From NCBI GenBank assembly GCA_900751815.1, contig CAADST010000047.1, positions 1 through 10,066 of the forward strand: DNA of 10,066 nucleotides, given 5' to 3'. Each line of letters begins with the position of its first letter. The stretch's first letter is position 1. Positions 1-5,274 of the stretch are shown here, in pieces. The notes below the pieces were generated by a model. It was not told the origin of the DNA. It saw nothing but the letters and a program-made list of their open reading frames with translations, and made no database searches. The position numbers were made by a program, and so were the translations under genes. The DNA is from Bacilli bacterium (GTDB lineage: Bacteria; Bacillota_I; Bacilli_A; RF39; UBA660).

Positions 1-42
1 ATTAAGTTTAAAGACTTTGAAGAATATATTAAAACCCACTAA
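1..42 (+). CDS. C-terminal tail of a gene cut by the window edge
   Basis: The first frame is open from the window edge to a TAA at 40-42 and reads IKFKDFEEYIKTH. A good promoter starts five bases later, which fits a gene end here. Thirteen residues are too few to name a family, and the stretch could be open by chance. Confidence 0.3.
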   Translation: MKFKDFEEYIKTH

Positions 43-46
43 AACC

Positions 47-75
47 TTGACAAATCAAGAATAAATGTATATAGT
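47..75 (+). promoter_or_regulatory. Strong sigma-A promoter for the leader and mob gene
   Basis: A perfect TTGACA at 47-52 is followed after 17 bases by TATAGT at 70-75. Transcription would start near position 82, giving a leader of about 175 bases ahead of the relaxase gene, with a tiny ORF and a terminator in it. A strong promoter with an attenuated leader is more typical of inducible antibiotic-resistance genes than of mobilization genes. Confidence 0.75.
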
Positions 76-111
76 ATAGAACTAATAAAAGCAAGCAGTA
101 TCGCTTTTTAA

Positions 112-140
112 GGGGAAAGAGAGGTACTTCTATGATTTAA
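112..140 (+). promoter_or_regulatory. Two-codon leader ORF (Met-Ile-stop) with strong RBS
   Basis: A purine-rich Shine-Dalgarno at 112-124, ending GAGG, lies seven bases before ATG ATT TAA at 132-140. Spacing and strength are ideal although only two codons are read. A terminator hairpin follows at 181-232, so the ORF is placed like a leader peptide in ribosome-mediated attenuation. The RBS segment AAAGAGAGG (116-124) is also roughly complementary to the CCTCTTT of the terminator's 3' arm, so an alternative fold is possible. The regulatory role is inferred from layout only. Confidence 0.5.
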
Positions 141-180
141 AAGCACATATAACATATTTAAAATTTATACTTATTTATTT

Positions 181-232
181 AAGAGGAGTCAAAGGTATTA
201 GTATTATCTAGTATTTTTGGCCCCTCTTTTTT
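181..232 (+). terminator. Attenuator-like intrinsic terminator in the mob leader
   Basis: Bases 181-196 pair with 213-228 in a 16-position stem with one A/C mismatch and a few G-T pairs. The loop is 16 bases and the 3' arm runs into six T (227-232). The hairpin sits between the promoter at 47-75 and the ATG at 258, so transcripts must read through it to express the gene. This makes it an attenuator rather than an end-of-gene terminator. Confidence 0.75.
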
Positions 233-257
233 GATAGAAAGTGAGGTTGATAAAAGT

Positions 258-1523
258 ATGACTGAAGAAAAGAAAATCGCAGGTATTTATAAAAGAGTTT
301 CTACACTCGACCAAAAACGTGAGGGTTTAGCACAAATCGGATCGCACAACAAACGAGAGAAAAAAGCATATAAATCTAACCCAGATATAGATATTACAAA
401 AACTAAAAATAATATTGAACTAGTCCCACTTTCAGAAAAATATATCAAAGGTTTTTATAATCTAACAAAAGAATATAAAAAAGAACACGATAAACGAATG
501 GAAACAATGAGAGATGATAGAAAGAAAACATTTAAACAAATGGTAGATGACGCAAATAATGTAGTTGCAGATGAATTACTATTTACAAGTGATAGTGATT
601 TCTTTAAAGATATGAATAAAAGACAAATTAAAAAATGGGCTGATACTTGTATGAAATTCGTTTATGAAGATTTGGGTTATACAAAAGAACAAATATTACA
701 TGCCACTCTACATATGGATGAAAAAACACCACATATTCATTGTGTAGTTGTTCCTTTAATTAGAAAATATGATAAAAGAACTAATACTGAAAAATATACT
801 ATTTCTAAAAAGGAATATATTAAATCTAATGCTCATTTAAGCGAACTTCAAGACAAATACCACCAAAGACTAGTAGACAAAGGTTTTGACCTAAAAAGAG
901 GTATTAAAAACAGCGATAACGAGCACATTTCAATAAAAGAATTTAAGAAAATTACAAAAAAGTTGGATACTCGTATGGAAAAACAAAATTACCTTATGAC
1001 AAGAGATTATGAACTACTAGAAGAAAAATTAAAAATTGCTAAACCAACAATAAGTGGTAAAGAAGTTAAAATTGATAAAGATACCTACGATACACTAAAT
1101 AACTTTATGCATACATCAAAAAGAGTTATTAAAGAAATGCCTAGAAGTCAAGCATTATTTAAAGAACTAACTGATTACACTAAGGTCTATAAAGATATAG
1201 AACAAGAAAGAGATAATATTAAGGTTGAAGTTAAATTATTAGAAAAACAAAATGAAAAATTACAACAAGATTATGATAATTTAATTAACTTACTTAAAAC
1301 TATCTTACAAGCGCTAAAAAAATTCTTTAAACGATTATTAAAAATAGGAACTGAAAAAGATAAAGATGGTGTTGTTGATGAAATAAAAGAATATCACAAA
1401 TTAGATTTATACAAAAATAAAGATTTACACGATATAACAGATAACACAACAAGAGAAGAAGAAATAAATGATTACTTATACACAAAAAATTATGAATATG
1501 ATGACCGAGATTTTGAAATTTAA
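258..1523 (+). CDS. mob: MobV-family relaxase (Mob/Pre) with serine-recombinase-like N-terminus
   Basis: This is a 421-residue relaxase of the MobV (pMV158 MobM/Pre) family, which nicks oriT, stays bound to the 5' end and starts mobilization of a plasmid or integrated element. Residues 24-34 (LAQIGSHNKRE) carry the HN-x-R motif; His30 matches the proposed nucleophile His22 of MobM. The metal-binding motif HMDEKTPHIH is at about 152-161. Residues 300-345 are coiled-coil-like and the C-terminal part is rich in Lys and Asp/Glu. The ATG at 258 is chosen because GTGAGG lies 11 bases upstream; an in-frame TTG at 231 falls in the terminator T-run. Oddly, residues 7-23 (IAGIYKRVSTLDQKREG) read as the start of a large serine recombinase, including its RVST catalytic-serine motif, in place of the usual MobV opening. 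Whether the chimera is active is unknown. Confidence 0.9.
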   Translation: MTEEKKIAGIYKRVSTLDQKREGLAQIGSHNKREKKAYKSNPDIDITKTKNNIELVPLSEKYIKGFYNLTKEYKKEHDKRMETMRDDRKKTFKQMVDDANNVVADELLFTSDSDFFKDMNKRQIKKWADTCMKFVYEDLGYTKEQILHATLHMDEKTPHIHCVVVPLIRKYDKRTNTEKYTISKKEYIKSNAHLSELQDKYHQRLVDKGFDLKRGIKNSDNEHISIKEFKKITKKLDTRMEKQNYLMTRDYELLEEKLKIAKPTISGKEVKIDKDTYDTLNNFMHTSKRVIKEMPRSQALFKELTDYTKVYKDIEQERDNIKVEVKLLEKQNEKLQQDYDNLINLLKTILQALKKFFKRLLKIGTEKDKDGVVDEIKEYHKLDLYKNKDLHDITDNTTREEEINDYLYTKNYEYDDRDFEI

Positions 1524-1527
1524 AAAA

Positions 1528-1543
1528 ACGAGCTACAGCTCGT
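1528..1543 (-). terminator. Possible minus-strand terminator after mob
   Basis: ACGAGC and GCTCGT form a six-pair hairpin with a TACA loop right after the mob stop codon. Read on the minus strand it is followed by a run of seven T (complement of 1522-1528). It could stop leftward transcripts before they run antisense into mob. There is no T-run in the plus direction. Confidence 0.4.
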
Positions 1544-1551
1544 CATAAAAG

Positions 1552-1602
1552 ACCATTTTGTCGAAATGGTAACACACTACGCTATTGGCAGAGCCAATAG
1601 CG
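1552..1602 (-). other. oriT: Candidate oriT of the pMV158/MobV type
   Basis: On the minus strand a perfect 10-bp hairpin (1602-1580, loop of three) is followed with no gap by TAGTGTGTTA (1579-1570). TAGTGTG/TTA is the nick sequence of the pMV158 oriT, where it likewise sits just 3' of an inverted repeat. A second hairpin (1552-1570, ACCATTT/AAATGGT) flanks the other side, recalling the alternative hairpins at pMV158 nic. The predicted nick falls between 1573 and 1572 on the minus strand. The site lies 50 bases after the relaxase gene rather than before it and points back toward it, which is unlike pMV158. Confidence 0.65.
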
Positions 1603-1608
1603 GTATGC

Positions 1609-1752
1609 AAAGGGAAATTCCCTTTTGAAACCCTATATAACATAATTTTAGCAAGGCATAAAGCCAAGCAAAATTATGTTTTTATTTTCAAAACTTCGTA
1701 ATGAAAATAAAAGAGAAAGCTTATCGCCAATTTCATTGAAACTTCGTTTCAA
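1609..1752. repeat. Cluster of adjacent hairpins after the oriT candidate
   Basis: Four potential hairpins follow one another: AAAGGG/CCCTTT at 1609-1625; a 13-pair stem at 1639-1680 (listed separately as a terminator); an 11-bp perfect stem TTTTATTTTCA/TGAAAATAAAA at 1680-1712; and TTGAAAC/GTTTCAA at 1736-1752 with a TTC loop. The last two share the segment AAACTTCGT. No plausible coding frame covers the stretch. Dense pairing of this kind is usual in plasmid control regions such as transfer or single-strand origins; which of these applies is not decided here. Confidence 0.5.
1639..1688 (+). terminator. Intrinsic terminator downstream of mob
   Basis: AACATAATTTT(A)GC at 1639-1652 pairs with GCAAAATTATGTT at 1668-1680, leaving one bulged A, with a smaller GGC/GCC stem in the apex. 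The T-rich tail GTTTTTATTTT follows. It is the best plus-strand terminator after mob, 116 bases past the stop codon. Confidence 0.6.
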
Positions 1753-1761
1753 CAAAATGTA

Positions 1762-2069
1762 TTATCGGACATGTCTGATAACACATTTTATCAGACAAAA
1801 ATTATTATCAGACAATTTTAGAAGAAAGTTTTGATTATTCAATAAATTATCTAACTTTTTGTCTGATAAAATTTTAGTAAATATTATATTTGAATATTGA
1901 ATTTATTAATAACAAAGCATAATTTCGCGATTATAATTGATAAATTTACTAATTTTAACAATATTTCCTATTGATAGTCAGAAAATATTATCAGACAAAT
2001 TATTAACTATAAATATTGTTTTATAAGGGGAAAAATCAATTTTGCCCGATAATACGAAAAGTCCGATAA
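1762..2069. repeat. Eight resolvase-half-site-like repeats (TGTCYGATAA)
   Basis: The motif TGTCTGATAA or its complement lies at 1772-1781, 1788-1797, 1805-1814, 1860-1869 and 1988-1997. Variants lie at 1762-1771 (TTATCGGACA), 2043-2052 (TGCCCGATAA) and 2060-2069 (AGTCCGATAA). The pair 1772-1797 is a 26-bp inverted site with TGTC at its outer ends, the geometry of a gamma-delta/Tn3 resolvase subsite. Two same-direction pairs are each spaced 17 bases (1788/1805 and 2043/2060). The rest of 1753-2084 is AT-rich, with a CGCG-centred dyad at 1919-1934 and no gene that I can see. No resolvase gene is in the window. Confidence 0.5.
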
Positions 2070-2084
2070 AACTTGCCACGACTT

Positions 2085-2726
2085 TTATTTTCTCTTTAAT
2101 ACTTTCGCTTGTCCTAAATCATTTTGAGAATTTATTTCATTTAATGTATTATCTAATGTAATCACTATTGCTTCAAGTGGGACACCACTTTTATACAAAG
2201 AAACAACTAAATTAGATAGTTCATTTAATTTGTTTTTAATAGTAGTTACATTATCATTTTCTTTATTATTAAGAATATCATTAAAATCTATAAAATCTTT
2301 TTGGTTTTCAATTTGAACTCTGTTACAGAAAAATAATGTTCCTTGCCCAACTAACATTCCTATTTCAAAACCCGTGTTTTCTAATTTGACTTTATAAAAA
2401 TTTCCAAAATTACAATCTGTTGGATATATATAATTTTTACTTGCATATCTCTCTATTCCGTGATACATTAAGTGTAAATTATTCACTTGTTCTAAATCTT
2501 CTTTAGATATTTTTTCAGGAAAATATAGCCAATCATCATCAGAGAAACTTGAATGTTCTACGGTAAAATTATCAAGCCATTTTATATAATCAGTATTAGA
2601 TAACATTTCTTGTATTTTAATGTTTTTAGCATTTTCCTTTGCAAAATATTCTTCTGCCCATTTTTTAATTTTTTCTTGTCCTTCTGGCGTATTCATTTCT
2701 TTTAATATTCTTTCAGCACCATTCAT
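2085..2726 (-). CDS. Hypothetical protein, 213 residues
   Basis: I do not recognise this protein. It is predicted soluble, with no signal peptide or clear membrane segment. The N-terminal part is helical and charged (MNGAERILKEMN, then a Lys/Glu-rich stretch to about residue 40). The middle is rich in aromatic residues and Asp, with a short hydrophobic patch around GMLVGQGTLFF. The C-terminal 70 residues are Asn-rich and helical. The ATG at 2726 is chosen because AGGAGG lies eight bases upstream at 2740-2735; a longer frame from 2798 would run over the promoter and RBS. It has its own extended -10 promoter and lies beside the resolvase-like repeats, so it may be cargo of the mobile region. 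No neighbour suggests its job. Confidence 0.75.
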   Translation of the reverse strand: MNGAERILKEMNTPEGQEKIKKWAEEYFAKENAKNIKIQEMLSNTDYIKWLDNFTVEHSSFSDDDWLYFPEKISKEDLEQVNNLHLMYHGIERYASKNYIYPTDCNFGNFYKVKLENTGFEIGMLVGQGTLFFCNRVQIENQKDFIDFNDILNNKENDNVTTIKNKLNELSNLVVSLYKSGVPLEAIVITLDNTLNEINSQNDLGQAKVLKRK

Positions 2727-2754
2727 ATTAAAATCCTCCTTTTTTAGTAAAACT

Positions 2755-2763
2755 ATTATAACA
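2755..2763 (-). promoter_or_regulatory. Extended -10 promoter of the 2085-2726 gene
   Basis: On the minus strand TGTTATAAT (2763-2755) is a perfect extended -10 element (TGnTATAAT). No good -35 is visible at 17 bases. Transcription would start near 2748, giving a leader of about 22 bases that carries the AGGAGG site. Confidence 0.6.
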
Positions 2764-2906
2764 TGAATTTTATAACTTTTTTCATTTTTTGGATACATTT
2801 TATCAAAAAAATAGTATAATTTAACTAGTTAGTAGTTATTACTACCTATATATTTATGCTTAATGGTTGTTATACTTCCATCATAAGGGCACCATATTTA
2901 AACATC

Positions 2907-2930
2907 AAGTCTGAAATATCAGACTTTTTT
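2907..2930 (+). terminator. Intrinsic terminator without an obvious upstream gene
   Basis: AAGTCTGA (2907-2914) and TCAGACTT (2919-2926) form a perfect eight-pair stem with an AATA loop; six T end at 2930. No plausible plus-strand gene lies between 1524 and here. A TATAAT at 2815-2820, with only a poor -35, could make a transcript of about 100 bases ending at this hairpin. Otherwise it is a leftover from an earlier gene order. Confidence 0.7.
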
Positions 2931-2943
2931 CTTATTATTTTGG

Positions 2944-2973
2944 TTGACATAAAGTAATATTACATAGTATAAT
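2944..2973 (+). promoter_or_regulatory. Sigma-A promoter of the 3000-3257 gene
   Basis: TTGACA at 2944-2949 and TATAAT at 2968-2973 are both perfect, with an 18-base spacer. Transcription should start near 2980, about 20 bases before the ATG at 3000. Confidence 0.8.
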
Positions 2974-2999
2974 TTATTATAGATAAGAGGTGTTTATTT

Positions 3000-3257
3000 A
3001 TGTATATTGATAATGATGAAAAATATGTAACTATTGGAAAGACTATTTTTGAATTTGATAATGTTCCAGAAAATGATTTAGAGATAAAAATGATAGTCAA
3101 TAGATATAAAATATATGCTGATATGGATGAATTAGCATGTTATCGCAACCAATTATATGAAGATGACTCAAGAAAAGAAATACCTAAAGAAGAAATAATT
3201 AAAAAATTAGATGAAATTATCTTAAATGATTTTAATAATCTAATAGAAAACAATTAA
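3000..3257 (+). CDS. Hypothetical small acidic protein, 85 residues
   Basis: I do not recognise the family. The protein is cytosolic, acidic and without membrane segments. Residues 1-20 alternate in a strand-like way (KYVTIGKTIFEF), and the remainder is probably helical, with a Lys/Glu stretch near DDSRKEIPKEEIIKKLDEII. Support for a real gene is good: a perfect promoter at 2944-2973, GAGGTG at 2987-2992 seven bases before the ATG, and a terminator three bases after the stop. It is a single-gene unit next to tRNA-Ser, with which it shares that terminator. Confidence 0.75.
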   Translation: MYIDNDEKYVTIGKTIFEFDNVPENDLEIKMIVNRYKIYADMDELACYRNQLYEDDSRKEIPKEEIIKKLDEIILNDFNNLIENN

Positions 3258-3259
3258 AA

Positions 3260-3289
3260 AAATCTCTTCAACAGAGATTTAATTTTTTT
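3260..3289. terminator. Bidirectional terminator between the 85-residue gene and tRNA-Ser
   Basis: AAATCTCT (3260-3267) pairs with AGAGATTT (3273-3280) around a five-base loop. T-rich sequence follows on the plus strand (AATTTTTTT to 3289), and a T-run follows on the minus strand from the A-run at 3256-3262. It ends the small gene from the left and the tRNA transcript from the right. Confidence 0.85.
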
Positions 3290-3290
3290 A

Positions 3291-3381
3291 TGGCGGAGTA
3301 GGAGAGATTTGAACTCTCGCACCAGTTTCCCGATCTACACCCTTAGCAGGGGCGCCTCTTCAGCCTCTTGAGTACTACTCC
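3291..3381 (-). tRNA. trnS(gcu): tRNA-Ser (anticodon GCU)
   Basis: Read on the minus strand, the 91-base sequence begins GGAGTAG and ends CTACTCC-G-CCA, giving a perfect seven-pair acceptor stem with G discriminator and encoded CCA. The anticodon loop reads CTGCTAA, so the anticodon is GCU for AGC/AGU codons. The long variable arm and TACTCAAG-type D-arm are typical of class II serine tRNAs, and the T-arm carries GTTCAAATC. It has its own promoter just upstream and ends at the shared terminator. Confidence 0.97.
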
Positions 3382-3396
3382 AAACGCTACTTCTAT

Positions 3397-3425
3397 ATTT
3401 TAATATAAAAGTAGTTTATTGTCAA
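3397..3425 (-). promoter_or_regulatory. Promoter of tRNA-Ser, overlapping the lipoprotein stop codon
   Basis: On the minus strand TTGACA (3425-3420) is followed after 17 bases by TAAAAT (3402-3397). Its TGA is the stop codon of the 3422-4285 gene. The spacer and -10 lie inside an imperfect hairpin at 3387-3414 (CTACTT/AAGTAG outer arms). A start near 3390 would give the tRNA a short 5' leader. Confidence 0.7.
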
Positions 3426-4285
3426 TCCGCAAGTGTTAAATTTCTAATATTATCAATAAATGTCTGCATATTTTGAAAACAATCTGTATTTGGCTCTTCA
3501 TAGGTAATCATTGAATCAACATCTATAGTATTAACTTCATAATCTTCAATTATACTATTAATATTATCAGTATAGTTATTATCTAAAACAAATATTGTAT
3601 CATATATATCATCATCAAATGCATCACGAATACTATTAAGAGAACTCTCAGTTAAAGTTTCTTCATCCAATGATATTATTTCAAATCCATAATTTTCTAA
3701 AAATCTAAATGCATTGTCACTGACTACTAAAGTATTTGTTCCTTTAGTATCGGCTTTTTTTCCAAAAGCTCTTAAATCCGCATCTTTTAGTGATAAATTT
3801 TCTGCTAAAATATCATATTGCTCATTGACATAATCGATTATTGTTTTACTTTCCAAGTATTCAGTTAGATAATCACGAATATTTTTAGCAAGCATTAAGT
3901 AATTATTTGGACTCATCCATAACTCTTCAATACCATAAGTATAATTTAACCCATTAGATACATCAATTATAAGCAAATTATCATTTTGATTGATTAAATC
4001 TTTAGCAATATTTTTTTCATTACCTAAACCATTATAGATAAATAAATCACTATCAGCATAATTCCTTATTTGGCGTTCAGTTAATTCATAACTTGAAACA
4101 TCAGCTCCACTTGGATAAATAGATTCAATTGTTGCATAATCACTATATAGCGCTTCTGTTAGATACTCAATCGGATAAATAGTGGTATAAATTGTTGCAT
4201 CCTCTAAACTATCTTTTGTTAAACTACAACCAGTAGTTAAAAAAATGGTTAAAGAAGCCATCATAATACTTTTAATTATTTTCAT
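3422..4285 (-). CDS. ZnuA/AdcA-like ABC substrate-binding lipoprotein lacking metal ligands
   Basis: The 287-residue protein has a lipoprotein signal: charged MKIIK, a hydrophobic stretch, then TTGC with Cys20 as the likely lipidated residue. It should therefore be anchored outside the membrane. The body follows the cluster A-1 (TroA/ZnuA/AdcA) pattern: TTIYPIEYLTEAL near the start, YPSGADVSSYELTERQ, ADSDLFIYNG, ELWMSPNNYLMLAKNI, and the second-lobe segment VVSDNAFRFLENYGFEI. In zinc-binding members these motifs read roughly EPHxYEP, PHxWLDP and HxAFxY. Here every expected histidine is replaced, and the whole protein contains no His at all. Normal zinc binding is thus unlikely; it may bind through acidic residues or bind something else. 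The ATG overlaps the yidD stop (TAATG), implying coupling. No permease or ATPase gene is nearby. Confidence 0.85.
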   Translation of the reverse strand: MKIIKSIMMASLTIFLTTGCSLTKDSLEDATIYTTIYPIEYLTEALYSDYATIESIYPSGADVSSYELTERQIRNYADSDLFIYNGLGNEKNIAKDLINQNDNLLIIDVSNGLNYTYGIEELWMSPNNYLMLAKNIRDYLTEYLESKTIIDYVNEQYDILAENLSLKDADLRAFGKKADTKGTNTLVVSDNAFRFLENYGFEIISLDEETLTESSLNSIRDAFDDDIYDTIFVLDNNYTDNINSIIEDYEVNTIDVDSMITYEEPNTDCFQNMQTFIDNIRNLTLAD

Positions 4286-4506
4286 TAATTTTTTTCTTCA
4301 CTCCTTACAGGGTCATACCCAAATCCACCTTTAGGGTGGCATCTAAGTATTCTTTTTATCCCCAATTTTATTCCTTTTATTACTCCAAACTTATCAATAG
4401 CCTCTAACATATATTCACTACAAGTGGGAGTAAATCTACACATTGAATGACTATGCAAGGGAGTAACTTGATAAGCTCGAATTAAATAAATGCATATTTT
4501 TTTCAA
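4285..4506 (-). CDS. yidD: Membrane protein insertion efficiency factor YidD
   Basis: This small membrane-associated protein (about 73 residues) helps YidC/Sec insertion of inner-membrane proteins. The family pattern is plain: [13 protein letters not shown] at the N-terminus, the core [15 protein letters not shown], then [19 protein letters not shown] near the end. I place the start at TTG 4506, giving MKKICIYL as in most YidD proteins, with AGGTGA ending five bases upstream, the same type of RBS as def. GTG 4515 or ATG 4512 would leave almost no room for an RBS. The C-terminus (RSEEKN) is short, and the stop shares its last base with the ATG of the lipoprotein gene. yidD usually neighbours rnpA/yidC; here it diverges from rnc. 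Confidence 0.9.
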   Translation of the reverse strand: MKKICIYLIRAYQVTPLHSHSMCRFTPTCSEYMLEAIDKFGVIKGIKLGIKRILRCHPKGGFGYDPVRSEEKN

Positions 4507-4523
4507 ACTCATCACCTAATAAA

Positions 4524-4552
4524 ATTTTACTATAAATTTTAGATTTTGTAAA
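4524..4552 (-). promoter_or_regulatory. Promoter of the yidD-lipoprotein operon
   Basis: On the minus strand TTTACA (4552-4547) and TAAAAT (4529-4524) are 17 bases apart. Transcription would start around 4517, so the AGGTGA site would lie almost at the mRNA 5' end. The divergent rnc promoter lies only some 36 bases away. Confidence 0.55.
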
Positions 4553-4587
4553 TTGTTTTATATCTACTACCAAAAGTTCTAAAAATT

Positions 4588-4596
4588 TGATATAAT
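4588..4596 (+). promoter_or_regulatory. Extended -10 promoter of rnc-smc
   Basis: TGATATAAT is a perfect TGnTATAAT element. No convincing -35 is visible. A start near 4603 leaves about 17 bases before the rnc ATG, with only a weak GGA-type RBS (TTGGATTT at 4606-4613). Confidence 0.6.
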
Positions 4597-4619
4597 AATT
4601 AAAGATTGGATTTGATAGA

Positions 4620-5270
4620 ATGGATTTTTTAAATAAGTTTAATATCAAGATTAAAAATAAGGAACTTCTTGAAACAGCTCTTACGCATAGTAGTTATTCC
4701 AATGAACATAAGGGAGTAGATAACTATGAGCGATTAGAATATCTAGGCGATGCTGTTTTAGAATTAGTTACAAGTGAATACTTTTATTTATATACGGATT
4801 ATAAGGAAGGCAAGATGACTAAGCTTAGAGCTAGTTATGTTTGTGAAAAGGCCCTAGCTACTTATGCAAAAGCAATAGGCATTGATAAACATATTAGGTT
4901 AGGTCATGGTCAAATACATAATTTAAATGATACAATTATTGCTGATGTTTTTGAAGCAGTTATTGGAGCTATATATTTAGATCAAGGTTTTGATGTGGTA
5001 AGAGAATACATCGATAAAATAATTACGCCTTATATAAATAGAAATATTGACTTTAATGTTGATTATAAAACAAGATTGCAAGAATTAGTGCAAACTGGTA
5101 AGAAATCACTTAATTATGAAGTAGTAAAAGAATATGAAGTTAATCATAAAAAAGTATTTGAGGTAGTTGTAAAAATTGATAATATAGTATATGGAAGAGG
5201 AAAGGGTAGTAGCAAGAAGGAAGCTGAACAATTAGCGGCATTGGATGCTTATAAGAAAAGCTACAGGTGA
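4620..5270 (+). CDS. rnc: Ribonuclease III
   Basis: This cytosolic double-strand-specific endoribonuclease matures rRNA precursors and cuts structured mRNAs. The 216 residues are close to the usual length. The catalytic domain (about 1-140) has the signature [11 protein letters not shown] at 37-47 and [14 protein letters not shown] around 108-121, giving the four expected acidic metal ligands Glu40, Asp44, Asp109 and Glu112. A double-stranded RNA-binding domain fills about 147-214, ending with [21 protein letters not shown]. The ATG at 4620 matches family length although the RBS is weak. The TGA stop at 5268 is followed after four bases by smc, the conserved Bacillota rnc-smc order, so the two are co-transcribed. 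The basic GGR-type loop before the second motif is altered to [11 protein letters not shown]. Confidence 0.97.
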   Translation: MDFLNKFNIKIKNKELLETALTHSSYSNEHKGVDNYERLEYLGDAVLELVTSEYFYLYTDYKEGKMTKLRASYVCEKALATYAKAIGIDKHIRLGHGQIHNLNDTIIADVFEAVIGAIYLDQGFDVVREYIDKIITPYINRNIDFNVDYKTRLQELVQTGKKSLNYEVVKEYEVNHKKVFEVVVKIDNIVYGRGKGSSKKEAEQLAALDAYKKSYR

Positions 5271-5274
5271 GGAA

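Noticed and set aside
231..257. Upstream TTG start for the relaxase gene
   Set aside because: The TTG is part of the T-run of the attenuator hairpin and has no RBS of its own; ATG 258 has GTGAGG 11 bases upstream.
1762..1997. CRISPR array
   Set aside because: Repeats are only about 10 bases, occur in both orientations and have irregular spacing; no cas gene is present.
2727..2798. N-terminal extension of the 2085-2726 protein
   Set aside because: It would cover the extended -10 promoter and the AGGAGG site that fits the ATG at 2726.
2855..2956. Small ORF starting MLNGCYTS
   Set aside because: It has no RBS and would have to be read through the terminator at 2907-2930.
4451..4648. Minus-strand open frame across the yidD-rnc divergent region
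   Set aside because: It overlaps both gene starts and both promoters and resembles no protein; AT-rich chance frame.
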